Assembly (NCBI RefSeq): GCF_017464355.1
Contig: NZ_JAFUAG010000038.1
Span: 39,392-103,391, forward strand
Origin: Ruminococcus sp.
GTDB taxonomy: Bacteria > Bacillota > Clostridia > Oscillospirales > Ruminococcaceae
Direction: 5' to 3'
Length of the DNA stretch: 64,000 nt
Shown here: positions 25,052 through 33,726 of the stretch, piece after piece
Layout of the letters: the number at the start of each line of letters is the position of its first letter
How positions within the stretch are numbered: position 1 is the stretch's first letter
Translations under genes and position numbers: made by a program
Notes under the pieces: generated by a model
What the model saw: only the letters and a program-made list of their open reading frames with translations
Database searches by the model: none
Told to the model about the DNA's origin: nothing

Positions 25052-27730
25052 TCATCTTTTCAGCGGTCTGATGCCCTTTACATGGGCGGCTATGGAAGTC
25101 AGGTCCGTTACGTTTACATCGCCGTTGCCGTCAACGTCAGCTGCTTCCATGCGGTCATCGGTGAGAGCCCTTATGGCCTTTACGTGGGAAGCTATGAGCA
25201 TAACGTCGGTAACATCTATTTCGCCGTCACCGTTCAGGTCGCCGTAGATGATATCGGGTACAGCAGGCTCATCGGTCGGCTCGTCTTCCTGACCTGTGGT
25301 GTCCTCCTGCGGGGTGGTGTCACCCTCCGCGGGGTCGCCGGGTTCATCATCGGGTCTCTGGTCGATGGGCTTGGAAGGCTTCGGTATGGGCGCAGGTATG
25401 ATGATCTCGCCCATAGCGTACATCCTATCCACAAGCTCGGCAAACTCCTCAATGCTCAGCTGGTGGTCACTGTAAAAACCTTCCCATATGCAGGCTTCAA
25501 GGTTGCCGTAACCGAACAGCTTCTGCTTTTCATCAAGGTCATAGCCTCCGTTGATATCAGCCCCCGAAAGGCTTTCCCTTATGCCGAAGGCAGGTGTGGT
25601 GTTCATGCCGAAGAACATGGTGTTAGCCATAAGTGCGTCGGACATGGTTATCTTCCCGTCCATGTTAAGGTCGCCGTTTCTTATATCGAAGTTAAGGTCG
25701 CCGTTATCATCAAAGTATACCAGCTGCTGACCTGCCCTGTTGCCATACTCATAGCAGGCTTCCACCGTGTCAAAGGCCTTCTTTTCCTCAGCGGTCAGCT
25801 CCTGTCCTGCCAGCAGCTTTTCCTGAATGGCAGCGGGCAGCACCAGATAGCTCTGTATCAGCTTCATGTCAGTTTCGTCACGGATAAAGTCCCCGTTCAC
25901 ATCGCCGTAGTAGGGTGCGTCCGCATTCACAGCCGAACGCTCCATTGTCTGATAGGACTCGTCCCAGTCAGGGTTCAAAGCCACAGCGACCTCGTTGTCC
26001 AGATATACCTGCTTGCCCTCATGCTTTGCAAGTCCCATAGTAAACATGAAGCTGTCGTAGCTTATCCTGCCGTTGCTGCTGTTTTTCATATCTTCAAGAG
26101 CATTTGCAGGGTCGAGAAAATAGAGGTCGTTGTTTTCACCGAGGTATACCGATACCCAGCAGCGGCTGCTGTTGAAATAGCTGTTTGGTGTTTCCGCATC
26201 TACTCCCGCACACTCCAGCATGAATGCCAGCAGTCTGGAATATGTGTAGAAGTTGTCTGCATCTGCACCGAGGTTCAGCATATATTCTATATCTTCAGTG
26301 CCCTCATCACTTATGCGGAATTCTTTCACTACAGTTTCATAAAGCTTCTGTGTGATGAATATTTCGTCCTCGCGGGAAAGGGTGCCCACTTTGTCGTTGA
26401 AAGGCCCGTAATACTCAATGCCCAACTCATCGAAGATAAGCTTCACTCTCTCATCAGCCAGGGTGTGGGTGAAGGGTGAGTCTTCAAACAGCTTGTAGTG
26501 ATCCCTTATTTCCCCGGGAAGAACTTCATTGATATCAGTAACTGTCACTTTTTCCCCGTCGATATATACTTCCTCCAGCTGACCCATAATTCCGTTCCTG
26601 TCAAAAGATGACCTCTCCCTTACGGGCAGATATTTCAGCAGAGGTTCGTTCCTGCGTATCTTCAGCACCTTCGGGAAGTCCAGACTCAGATTTTCAAAAG
26701 CATCGGGCTCAGCGCTCGTAACGTTCCTGAATTTGTCTGAGGTGAAGTCCAGGGTCTCATCGAGCATCCCGTCCAGGTGGAAGATATGGTCGCCCAGTAT
26801 CAGTGTGCTGAGATCCTTGTTGGCCTCGTACCATGCCGACCTCTTTACAGCCTCGGGGTCAATGTGCTTAAGGTCGCCCTTGCCCTTGAATTTTGTAAGC
26901 TTGCCGCAGCGATTGAGGGCATCGGCACTCAGGGTCTGCACCCCTGTTATATCCAGTTCCTCCAGCGCCAGATAGTCGTCATCAGCCGCATTTTCTTCGG
27001 TGACAAAGCAATCTCCCGCCAGCACGGTCACAGGTGTGTCGGAAAGGTCCTGCACCTTGAGCGTTGTCACATTCTCCCCCGAATAATTCAGCAGACAGCC
27101 GCTTACTACCACAGCGCCCCTGTCGTTGGCCTTGTATATGTCAGTGCCCACAAAGGCGCCTCTGCCCAGATCCTCCAGAGAAGATGTGTCGATCTTCACG
27201 TAGTCCGCAATAAGGTTTTTAGCCCCGTAGAAGAAGTTCACACCGATGTTCTTAACGCCGCCCTCAACATTCAGCTTGCCTACGGAAGAGTTGCTGAAAA
27301 CGTTGTTGCCTATGTCGGTGACAGTATCGGGGATATAAACGCTCTCCGCCGAAATGCCTGTACCGAAGCTGCTGCACAGGGCATTTACCGTGTGGGTAAC
27401 GCCGTCGATGACAACTGTGCGCGGTATGGAAAGGGTCCTGCCGCCCATGGTGACATTTATCAGCATAAAAGCCTCGCTGCTGCCATTGCCGACCTCTGTT
27501 TCTGTCACAGGCTTGCAGGCATATTCAAAAATGTGTCCGCCCTCTTTAAAGCTGCCGAAGGTCCAGCCCTGAGCCTCAAGGTCGTAACTGCCCTCCGTGA
27601 TCTCAGCCGCATAAACGCTCAGCACATTGCCTGCCATGCCCTGCATAGCAGGTGCCGCCGCCCCGAAAGCCATGGTAATACTCATAATAGCTGCCGCAGT
27701 CCTCTTTAACATTGCTCTCTTCGTTTCCAT
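25052..27730 (-). CDS. Secreted leucine-rich-repeat protein with transglutaminase-like segment and C-terminal dockerin
   Basis: ATG 27730 follows CAGGAGGACATCATC. The 892-residue protein has a signal peptide (about 1-40, ending near 'SVYAAE'), BspA-type leucine-rich repeats (about 95-330), a segment about 455-590 resembling a transglutaminase-like fold ('LLAFMLECAGVDAETP', 'CWVSVYLGENNDLYFLDP'), an internal EF-hand/dockerin-like module (about 640-760, 'GDVNGDFIRDETDMKLIQSY' and 'GDLNMDGKITMSDALMAN'), a Pro/Glu/Thr linker, and a C-terminal type I dockerin ('GDLNGDGEIDVTDVMLIASHVK' split over two loops). It should be exported and docked through calcium-dependent cohesin binding. The transglutaminase-like core lacks an obvious complete Cys-His-Asp triad order, so catalysis is doubtful. 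Transcribed alone from a promoter at 27864-27892. Confidence 0.85.
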   Translation of the reverse strand: METKRAMLKRTAAAIMSITMAFGAAAPAMQGMAGNVLSVYAAEITEGSYDLEAQGWTFGSFKEGGHIFEYACKPVTETEVGNGSSEAFMLINVTMGGRTLSIPRTVVIDGVTHTVNALCSSFGTGISAESVYIPDTVTDIGNNVFSNSSVGKLNVEGGVKNIGVNFFYGAKNLIADYVKIDTSSLEDLGRGAFVGTDIYKANDRGAVVVSGCLLNYSGENVTTLKVQDLSDTPVTVLAGDCFVTEENAADDDYLALEELDITGVQTLSADALNRCGKLTKFKGKGDLKHIDPEAVKRSAWYEANKDLSTLILGDHIFHLDGMLDETLDFTSDKFRNVTSAEPDAFENLSLDFPKVLKIRRNEPLLKYLPVRERSSFDRNGIMGQLEEVYIDGEKVTVTDINEVLPGEIRDHYKLFEDSPFTHTLADERVKLIFDELGIEYYGPFNDKVGTLSREDEIFITQKLYETVVKEFRISDEGTEDIEYMLNLGADADNFYTYSRLLAFMLECAGVDAETPNSYFNSSRCWVSVYLGENNDLYFLDPANALEDMKNSSNGRISYDSFMFTMGLAKHEGKQVYLDNEVAVALNPDWDESYQTMERSAVNADAPYYGDVNGDFIRDETDMKLIQSYLVLPAAIQEKLLAGQELTAEEKKAFDTVEACYEYGNRAGQQLVYFDDNGDLNFDIRNGDLNMDGKITMSDALMANTMFFGMNTTPAFGIRESLSGADINGGYDLDEKQKLFGYGNLEACIWEGFYSDHQLSIEEFAELVDRMYAMGEIIIPAPIPKPSKPIDQRPDDEPGDPAEGDTTPQEDTTGQEDEPTDEPAVPDIIYGDLNGDGEIDVTDVMLIASHVKAIRALTDDRMEAADVDGNGDVNVTDLTSIAAHVKGIRPLKR

Positions 27731-27863
27731 GATGATGTCCTCCTGTTTTGTCCTTTTCGGCACAGCATGAAACGTCTGCCGCACCGTTCACTGTCCCTCG
27801 GGGGAAACCTGTCTTTTTCCTAAACCCCCGAAAAAGCTTGGCTCAGATTACCAAGTTTATAAT

Positions 27864-27892
27864 AATATATCATAATCTTAACATTTTGTCAA
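27864..27892 (-). promoter_or_regulatory. Promoter of the dockerin gene
   Basis: Reverse-strand TTGACA (27892-27887), 17 bp, TATATT (27869-27864). The leader is about 125 bases. Confidence 0.7.
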
Positions 27893-28063
27893 TATTATTT
27901 TTTCATATATTCGCATATCATTTTAAACTCGGTTTTGTATATAAATGATGATAAAAAAATAAACCGAGAACTCCCGAAAAATCACCGATACAGCGCTAAT
28001 ATTCAAATCCTGTGCAACTCTCTGAAACCGCCGTATCTATAATGATATGAAAGTGATATCTCC

Positions 28064-28126
28064 AAAAAAGAACTGCCCCCCTCCGCCGCCTGCAAATATC
28101 TCCGCAAACGCCGAAAGGAGGGCAGT
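28064..28126 (-). terminator. Terminator of the suf operon
   Basis: On the reverse strand ACTGCCCTCC (28126-28117) pairs with GGAGGGGGGCAGT (about 28084-28072), followed by TCTTTTTT (28071-28064). The loop is about 30 bases. Confidence 0.7.
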
Positions 28127-28143
28127 ACCTGATAGTCCTGTCC

Positions 28144-28596
28144 TCATATATAGTACATGAATTCGCCTTCGCTCTCACCGCTGTCACTGCGGTGCAGCTC
28201 AATGAAATCCGCCAGGGTCATCTTAGCCGTGAACTCCCGCATATAGCCGTTGAGCTTCTCCCAGATACAGCTGTTCACAGTCTCCCGCAGATCCCCCGAT
28301 GAGCCGTCATCGTTTATGTAGGTGTCCGCCAGGATATTGTTGTCCAGCCCGTCCAGTATCTCAGCAAAGGTTATCCCCGAGGCAGGCCGTGCCAGGGTGT
28401 AGCCGCCCCGTGAGCCTTTCTGTCCCCGTATGAACCCCGCCTGCCGCAGGGCTACCAGTATCTGTTCCAGATATTTCTGCGAGATGTTCTGCCTGCGGGA
28501 AATGTCCGCCGAGGACACAGTGTCCCCGTTCTCTGAGTATATGGCGATATCCGCCAGCGCCACTATGCCGAACTCTACCTTTGTGGATATCTTCAT
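28144..28596 (-). CDS. Rrf2-family regulator of the suf operon (IscR/SufR-like)
   Basis: This 150-residue protein has the Rrf2 winged helix (about residues 1-85: 'KVEFGIVALADIA', 'QNISQKYLEQILVALRQAG', 'GSRGGYTLAR'). It is the last gene of the suf operon, overlapping sufU by four bases, and so should respond to iron-sulfur status and control the operon. IscR-type proteins carry three Cys in the 90-105 region to hold a cluster; here only one Cys (Cys110 in 'VNSCIWEKL') is present in this area. It may bind a cluster differently, take ligands from a partner, or sense something else. A palindrome just after the suf promoter (33441-33457) is a candidate target. Confidence 0.88.
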   Translation of the reverse strand: MKISTKVEFGIVALADIAIYSENGDTVSSADISRRQNISQKYLEQILVALRQAGFIRGQKGSRGGYTLARPASGITFAEILDGLDNNILADTYINDDGSSGDLRETVNSCIWEKLNGYMREFTAKMTLADFIELHRSDSGESEGEFMYYI

Positions 28597-29027
28597 GGCG
28601 CACCTCCCTCACTGTCCAGCAGGGTCTCCATGGTGCGCCAACCCAGCATGGCACATTTTACTCTCGCAGGCATTTTGGAAACGTTCTGCAAAGCGCCTGC
28701 TTCTTCCAGCTCTTCAAGCTCATCATCGTTTATCTCGCCGTGTATCATCTTGTTGAACAGCTCGTTCAGATGTCTTGCTTCTTCCAGCCCCTTGCCAATG
28801 ACCAGCTCCAGCATTATGTCTGCCGATGCCTGGGATATGGCGCAGCCGCTGCCCGTGTAGGAACCGTTCACGATAATGCCGTCCTTTATCTCCAGATTAA
28901 GCACGATGTCATCACCGCAGGTGGAATTCACTCCCTCATGACAGCAGGTGGCAGTGGGCAGGTCGTGCTTGTGCAGAGGGTGCAGATTGTGGTCGGTCAG
29001 CACCTCTCCGTAAAAATTATCCGTCAT
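28593..29027 (-). CDS. sufU: SufU, iron-sulfur scaffold / sulfur acceptor
   Basis: The 144-residue protein has the three Cys of SufU/IscU-type proteins: 'STCGDD' (about 37), 'GCAISQAS' (about 62) and 'RVKCAMLGWR' (about 125). It also has the short insertion between the second and third that is typical of Gram-positive SufU. SufU takes persulfide sulfur from SufS, through a zinc-bound Cys, for cluster assembly on SufBCD. AGGAGGAAAATGGGCT precedes ATG. It overlaps sufS by 11 bases and the Rrf2 gene by 4, which suggests translational coupling. Confidence 0.93.
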   Translation of the reverse strand: MTDNFYGEVLTDHNLHPLHKHDLPTATCCHEGVNSTCGDDIVLNLEIKDGIIVNGSYTGSGCAISQASADIMLELVIGKGLEEARHLNELFNKMIHGEINDDELEELEEAGALQNVSKMPARVKCAMLGWRTMETLLDSEGGAP

Positions 29028-30237
29028 AGCCCATTTTCCTCCTCAGTGTTCCAAGCACCCCGATAAAGCGCCTTATGTCCTCTTCGTCATTGTAAAATGC
29101 CAGGCTCATCCTCGCCGTTGAAGCCACCCGCAGAAACTGGTGCAGGGGCTGGGCGCAGTGGTGTCCCGCCCTTATGGCCACGTTCTCCGCATCGAAGATA
29201 GCAGCGATGTCGTGGGGGTGTACCCCCTCCACCGTAAAGGTCAGTATCCCGTGATGTTCCTGCCACTCCTTCGCCCCTATGATGTTCACATGGGGTATGG
29301 CCTGCATTTCCTCGAAGGCCAGCTTCGTCAACTCGTTCTCCCTGCGCTCTATCTCCTCAAAGCCCAGTTCGTTTATGTAATCAATGGCCGCATGGAGCCC
29401 CGCAGCCCCGCCTGCGTTCACCGTGCCTGCCTCGAACTTGTGGGGCAGCTCCGCAAAGCTTGCACCGCAGCGGGTGACAGTGTCTATCATCTCACCGCCG
29501 TACAGGAAAGGCGGCATAGCCTCCAGCAGTTCTTCCTTGCCGTAAAGCACACCTATCCCCATGGGTCCCAGCATTTTGTGTCCCGAAAATACCAGGAAAT
29601 CCACCCCCAGCTGCTGTACATCAACAGCCGTGTGGGGCACGCTCTGGGCGCCGTCGCAGACTATCAGCGTGCCGTTATCATGGCAGATCTGCGTAAACTT
29701 CTTTATGGGGTTCAGCCGCCCGAATACGTTGGATATCTGGGCTATGGCAAACAGCTTCGTCCTCGGCGAGAGCGCAGCCCTCAGCCCCTCGGCCGTGTAT
29801 CTGCCCTCTTCGTCGCATTCAAGGTACTTAAGCTCTGCACCCTTTTCCTTGCAGAGTATCTGCCAGGGCAGCAGGTCGCTGTGGTGCTCCGATATGGCCA
29901 CCAGTATCTCGTCGCCCTCTTTTATGTTCGCCCTGCCCCAGCTGTAGGCTATAAGGTTCAGGCTCTCGGTGGCATTTCGGGAGAAAACTATCTCCCTCAC
30001 CGTCTTCGCCCCGATGAATGCCCGCACAGCCTCACGGGCATTCTCGTAAGCGTCCGTGGCTTTCACGCTCAGCTCGTAAAGCCCCCGCAGAGGATTTGCG
30101 TTCTCCTCTCTGTAATACCTTTCCGCCCTCTCCAGCACCGCCGCAGGCTTCTGCTGGGTGGCAGAATTATCCAGATAGACCAGACCCTTGTATCTCTCAA
30201 AAACAGGGAAGTCTCTCTTGTCAAAATAGTTACTCAC
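29017..30237 (-). CDS. sufS: SufS cysteine desulfurase
   Basis: This PLP enzyme releases sulfur from cysteine and passes it to SufU. The PLP lysine lies in 'FSGHKMLGPMGIG', upstream 'NATESLNLIAYS' and 'SDGAQS'-type ('VCDGAQSVPH') motifs are present, and the catalytic Cys is in 'RAGHHCAQPLH', the class II desulfurase pattern. I chose GTG 30237 because GGAGG stands eight bases upstream and the resulting 406 residues equal the usual SufS length. An ATG at 30267 would add ten residues and overlap sufD further. The start overlaps the end of sufD by 8 bases. Confidence 0.93.
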   Translation of the reverse strand: MSNYFDKRDFPVFERYKGLVYLDNSATQQKPAAVLERAERYYREENANPLRGLYELSVKATDAYENAREAVRAFIGAKTVREIVFSRNATESLNLIAYSWGRANIKEGDEILVAISEHHSDLLPWQILCKEKGAELKYLECDEEGRYTAEGLRAALSPRTKLFAIAQISNVFGRLNPIKKFTQICHDNGTLIVCDGAQSVPHTAVDVQQLGVDFLVFSGHKMLGPMGIGVLYGKEELLEAMPPFLYGGEMIDTVTRCGASFAELPHKFEAGTVNAGGAAGLHAAIDYINELGFEEIERRENELTKLAFEEMQAIPHVNIIGAKEWQEHHGILTFTVEGVHPHDIAAIFDAENVAIRAGHHCAQPLHQFLRVASTARMSLAFYNDEEDIRRFIGVLGTLRRKMGYDG

Positions 30238-31132
30238 TTTCCTCACCTCCGCCGATGAGTCCTGCAATGCGCTGCTCGGTGGCCTCGTGGCCTATCTTTG
30301 CCGCCACCTGCGCTATCTTTGCTCTTGCCATCAGCTCATATATCTTCTCTCTCGGTATCCCCCGGGACTCCATGTAAAACACCTGTCCCTCGTCTATCCG
30401 TCCTATGGAAGCCCCGTGGGAGCCCTCCACATCTTCCTCCGCACAAAGTATCAGCGGAACTGTCTTGTTGCGGACCTTTTCGTCCATCAGCAGGACTTCC
30501 TCGTTCTCCGCACCCTTGGCGCCCACCGCACCGTTTTTGAAGTCTATGGTGCCGCGGAAGACCTTCTCAGCCTCGTCCCCCAGCACACCTCTCACATTTA
30601 TCTCCGAGCTGCTCTTCTTCCCCCTGTGGTCAGCCACAAGGTTTATGTCCAGCTTTTCTTTGCCCTCCAGCAGATATCCTATGTCCGCCGTGAATTCAGC
30701 GTTCCTGCCCGTAAGCTTCGCATCTGTCCCGCTGACTATATCCTTTCCGCCGATGTAAAGCTGCACCAGCTCAAAGCCTGCGCCCTCACCGATGTCTGCC
30801 TTTACTTCATTAAGCACAGCCCCGCTGTGTTCAAAGACCTCTACCAGCTTCACCCGTGAACCGGCCTGTGCCTTTACTTCGATGTCAAGGGTCGCACCCT
30901 CGTCGCCGCTTATGTATATTATCGCCTTTTTCTCAGCGCCGTTTTTCGCATTTATAAGAAATCTCTGCCTGCCGCCCGATATCTCAGCCTCAGCAGGGGA
31001 GCCCGCTGTCCCCGTCAGCTCCGTGAAGACCTCTTCTCCTGTCCCGAAGCTCTCTATGTCCCTTTCAGCCCCGTTGACATTCAGCCAGCCAAAGGTAGCC
31101 ACGGGAAGCTTGTTCAGTATCACTTTTTCCAT
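30230..31132 (-). CDS. sufD: SufD, SufBCD complex subunit
   Basis: At 300 residues this is a short SufD of the SufBD family. The C-terminal beta-helix region and the family signature are present ('GSHGASIGRIDEGQVFYMESRGIP', read in two parts), with the helical end 'IAQVAAKIGHEATEQRI'. SufD pairs with SufB to form the cluster assembly scaffold on the SufC ATPase. It follows sufB after 12 bases. The N-terminal helical domain is reduced compared with enterobacterial SufD, as in many Clostridia. Confidence 0.9.
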   Translation of the reverse strand: MEKVILNKLPVATFGWLNVNGAERDIESFGTGEEVFTELTGTAGSPAEAEISGGRQRFLINAKNGAEKKAIIYISGDEGATLDIEVKAQAGSRVKLVEVFEHSGAVLNEVKADIGEGAGFELVQLYIGGKDIVSGTDAKLTGRNAEFTADIGYLLEGKEKLDINLVADHRGKKSSSEINVRGVLGDEAEKVFRGTIDFKNGAVGAKGAENEEVLLMDEKVRNKTVPLILCAEEDVEGSHGASIGRIDEGQVFYMESRGIPREKIYELMARAKIAQVAAKIGHEATEQRIAGLIGGGEESE

Positions 31133-31144
31133 TTTCTTTCCTCC

Positions 31145-32554
31145 CTAACCTATGCTGCCTTTCATCTCCAGTCCGATGAGGTTGTTCATCTCCACTGCAT
31201 ATTCCAGGGGCAGTTCCTTTGAAACATTGTCAGCAAAGCCCCGTACTATCATGGCCTTTGCCTCCTCCTCACTGAGCCCTCTGGACATCAGGTAGAATAC
31301 AGTTTCATCGCTTATGCGGCCAATCCTCGCCTCGTGACCCACATCTGCCTTGTCCGTGCGTATGTCCATTACAGGTATGGTGTCAGACCTGGATATCCTG
31401 TCCAGCATCAGCGATTCACAGCTTACCGCCGACTTGCTGCCCACCGCCTTCTCGTTCACCGTCACCGCACTCCTGAAAGTGCTTATGCCGCCGCTTTTCG
31501 ATATGGACTTGGTGTTCATGTATGAAGACGTATCGGGCGCATTGTGTACTATCTTCGCACCCGTGTCCAGGTTCTGCCCCTCGCCTGCAAAGGTTATCCC
31601 CGTGAATTCCGCACGGGCACCTCTGCCGTTTAAAATGCTCATGGGGTAAAGATAGCTCACATGAGAACCAAAGCTGCCCGATACCCACTCTATCTTTCCG
31701 CCCTCGTCCACCAGCGCCCGCTTGGTGTTCAGGTTGTACATATTCTTCGACCAGTTCTCTATGGTGGAATATCTCAGCGTTGCGTTCTTTCCCACATAAA
31801 GCTCCACACAACCTGCGTGCAGCCCCGCCTCGTAATACTTTGGCGCCGAGCAGCCCTCGATGAAATGCAGGTAGCTGTCCTCCTCCAGTATTATCAGCGT
31901 ATGCTCGAACTGCCCCGCACCTCTGGCATTCAGCCTGAAATAAGACTGCAGCGGTATCTCCAGCTTTACTCCCCTGGGAACATAAACAAAGCTTCCTCCC
32001 GACCACACAGCCCCATGCAGTGCCGCGAATTTGTGGTCGGTGGGCGGCACCAGCTTCATGAAGTGGCTGCGTATCATCTCCGCATATCTCTCATCATGCA
32101 TGGCGCTTTCCAGGTCGGTGTAAACTACCCCCGATTCTGCCACCTCTTTCCTGACATTGTGGTATACCAGCTCCGAATCGTACTGGGCGCCCACTCCCGC
32201 CAGGCTCTCCCTTTCCGCCTGAGGTATCCCCAGCTTCTCAAAGGTGTCCTTAACGTCCTCAGGAACTTCCTCCCAGTCATTGCTCATGCGGCTCTTTGTC
32301 CTTATGTAGGTGACTATATTGTCCACGTCCAGCCCCTCTATGGAAGGCCCCCATTCTACCATGGGCGTCCTGTTGTATATCTCCATAGACCTCAGCCTGA
32401 ACTCTCTCATCCATTCCGTGTCGTTCTTCTCCTCGGATATCTCCCTGATTATCTCAGCAGTTATGCCGCTGCCCAGATAGTTGCTCTCGTCCTCCTCGTA
32501 ACGGAAGTCGTACAGCGAACGGTCGATATCCTCAACCTGTGTCTTTTCTTTCAT
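31145..32554 (-). CDS. sufB: SufB, iron-sulfur cluster assembly scaffold
   Basis: This 469-residue protein is a typical SufB: 'FAALHGAVWSGGSFVYVPRG', 'LHFIEGCSAPKY', 'KNMYNLNTKRA', 'GSKSAVSCESLMLD' with conserved Cys residues, and the C-terminal 'DETVFYLMSRGLSEEEA' signature. SufB carries the nascent cluster in the SufBC2D complex. I use ATG 32554, eight bases after GGGAAG. A GTG at 32563, overlapping the sufC stop codon by four bases, is an in-frame alternative three residues longer. Confidence 0.93.
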   Translation of the reverse strand: MKEKTQVEDIDRSLYDFRYEEDESNYLGSGITAEIIREISEEKNDTEWMREFRLRSMEIYNRTPMVEWGPSIEGLDVDNIVTYIRTKSRMSNDWEEVPEDVKDTFEKLGIPQAERESLAGVGAQYDSELVYHNVRKEVAESGVVYTDLESAMHDERYAEMIRSHFMKLVPPTDHKFAALHGAVWSGGSFVYVPRGVKLEIPLQSYFRLNARGAGQFEHTLIILEEDSYLHFIEGCSAPKYYEAGLHAGCVELYVGKNATLRYSTIENWSKNMYNLNTKRALVDEGGKIEWVSGSFGSHVSYLYPMSILNGRGARAEFTGITFAGEGQNLDTGAKIVHNAPDTSSYMNTKSISKSGGISTFRSAVTVNEKAVGSKSAVSCESLMLDRISRSDTIPVMDIRTDKADVGHEARIGRISDETVFYLMSRGLSEEEAKAMIVRGFADNVSKELPLEYAVEMNNLIGLEMKGSIG

Positions 32555-32559
32555 ATTGC

Positions 32560-33309
32560 TCACTTCCCGCCGTTTATGTATCTCTCAAAACCGTTCTCCA
32601 GTACGTCCTCCACCAGAGTCCCGTCACCTTCTGTAACTACCTTGCCTGCGGCCAGTATGTGGGTCTTGTCCACATTCAGCGCCTCCAGTATCTTGGTGTT
32701 GTGGGTGATCACGATGAGGGTGCCCCCCGTCCGCTTCCTGTATTCTTCTATGCCCGCAGATACCGTCTTAACAGCGTCCACGTCCAGCCCCGAGTCTGTT
32801 TCGTCCAGTATGGCAAGCTTAGGCTCCAGTATGAGCAGCTGCAGTATCTCAGCCTTTTTCTTCTCGCCTCCCGAGAAACCTGCGTTCAGGTCACGGTCAG
32901 CATAGGCGCTGTCCATGCCCAGTATCTCCATGGCAGCCTTCAGCTTTTTCTTGAAATCCCAAAGCTTCATGTGCTTGCCCGTTATCTGCTCCAGGGCATT
33001 TCTCAGGAACTCCGAAAGGCTTATGCCGCTTATCTCCACAGGGTTCTGGAAGGATAAGAACAGCCCCCGCTTAGCCCGCTTGTCAGCGCTTTCCTCGGTG
33101 ATGTCCTCACCCTCGAAAAAAATGCTGCCGCTTGTTACCTCGTATTCGGGCGAACCCATTATAACACTGCCCAGGGTGGATTTTCCCGCACCGTTAGGCC
33201 CCATCAGCACATGAGTTTCCCCCGCACCTACACTGAGGTTTACCCCGTGCAGCAGCTCCTTTTCCTCGACCCCCGCACGCAGGCCCTTTATTTCCAGTAA
33301 TTGTGACAT
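32560..33309 (-). CDS. sufC: SufC, ABC-type ATPase of the SUF complex
   Basis: The 249-residue cytosolic ATPase has Walker A 'GPNGAGKSTLG', the ABC signature 'FSGGEKKKAEI', Walker B 'LAILDETDSGLDVDA', and the H-loop 'VITHN'. It powers SufBD during cluster assembly. ATG 33309 follows AAAGGACTGATAGAT; upstream in-frame codons have no ribosome site and would run over the leader. It is the first gene of the six-gene operon sufC-sufB-sufD-sufS-sufU-rrf2, all with overlaps or very short gaps. Confidence 0.95.
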   Translation of the reverse strand: MSQLLEIKGLRAGVEEKELLHGVNLSVGAGETHVLMGPNGAGKSTLGSVIMGSPEYEVTSGSIFFEGEDITEESADKRAKRGLFLSFQNPVEISGISLSEFLRNALEQITGKHMKLWDFKKKLKAAMEILGMDSAYADRDLNAGFSGGEKKKAEILQLLILEPKLAILDETDSGLDVDAVKTVSAGIEEYRKRTGGTLIVITHNTKILEALNVDKTHILAAGKVVTEGDGTLVEDVLENGFERYINGGK

Positions 33310-33440
33310 ATCTATCAGTCCTTTACAGTTTTTCCTCCGACCGACTATTCCGATACGAGCCCCAAAAAACACCGTCATTTCACAGACAGCCCCAGGCTCC
33401 GCCCGATATCATCACAGCCGTAATACCTTTTGTAACTATT

Positions 33441-33457
33441 CCTATTAGCTAAATAGG
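33441..33457. promoter_or_regulatory. Palindromic candidate operator of the suf operon
   Basis: CCTATT (33441-33446) and AATAGG (33452-33457) form perfect arms around AGCTA. It lies about 4-20 bases downstream of the predicted suf transcription start, a good repressor position. The Rrf2 protein encoded at the operon end is the likely ligand; this is inference. Confidence 0.55.
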
Positions 33458-33467
33458 ATTTATATGT

Positions 33468-33496
33468 ATTATAACACTTATTTCCTAGTATGTCAA
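33468..33496 (-). promoter_or_regulatory. Promoter of the suf operon
   Basis: Reverse-strand TTGACA (33496-33491), 17-bp spacer, TATAAT (33473-33468): a full consensus promoter. The predicted start is near 33461, about 150 bases before sufC. Confidence 0.8.
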
Positions 33497-33601
33497 TAGG
33501 CTTTTTGAAATATTTTATTAACTCCCGCAACCAATATATAATGAACAATGTACAACACAGCACCCCCGAGCAAGTCTCCCCCTATAAAAGAACAACTTCC
33601 T

Positions 33602-33635
33602 CCCGCCCCTGCCAACAATTATGAATTATGAATTA
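33602..33635. repeat. Dispersed repeat, copy 1 (CCCGCCCCTGCCAA + AATTATGAATTA)
   Basis: The stretch CCCGCCCCTGCCAACAATT followed by ATGAATTATGAATTA recurs at 41878-41910 and, slightly diverged, at 43622-43655. Here it lies between divergent genes; in the other two places it abuts stop codons. Confidence 0.7.
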
Positions 33636-33648
33636 AATAGACCCGCTC

Positions 33649-33677
33649 TTTACAATCTAAAAAAAATGTGCTATAAT
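33649..33677 (+). promoter_or_regulatory. Promoter of the PHP phosphatase gene
   Basis: TTTACA (33649-33654), 17 bp, TATAAT (33672-33677). The predicted start is near 33684. Confidence 0.7.
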
Positions 33678-33726
33678 AACTCACAGATATCAAACGGCAT
33701 ATGCCGATAGTCTGGAGAAAATATTT

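Larger units (their letters stand above)
27731..28143. other. Intergenic region: dockerin promoter and suf terminator
   Basis: No gene is visible. Besides the promoter at 27864-27892 and the suf terminator at 28071-28126, there is an AT-rich hairpin with arms CTCGGTTT (27928-27935) and AAACCGAG (27961-27968), which on the reverse strand runs into no strong U-tract and has no assigned role. Confidence 0.5.
33310..33726. other. Divergent intergenic region between suf and the PHP phosphatase gene
   Basis: No gene is visible. It contains the suf leader, operator and promoter, one copy of the CCGCCCCTGCCAA/AATTATGAATTA repeat (33602-33635), and a forward promoter TTTACA (33649-33654), 17 bp, TATAAT (33672-33677) for the gene at 33727. 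Confidence 0.6.

Noticed and set aside
24228-31132. Long open frames on the strand opposite the suf and dockerin genes (for example 25082-26479, 29140-30258)
   Set aside because: They run antisense to genes with clear motifs, have no good ribosome sites and give sequences of odd composition; they are by-products of the high-GC third-position codon use.
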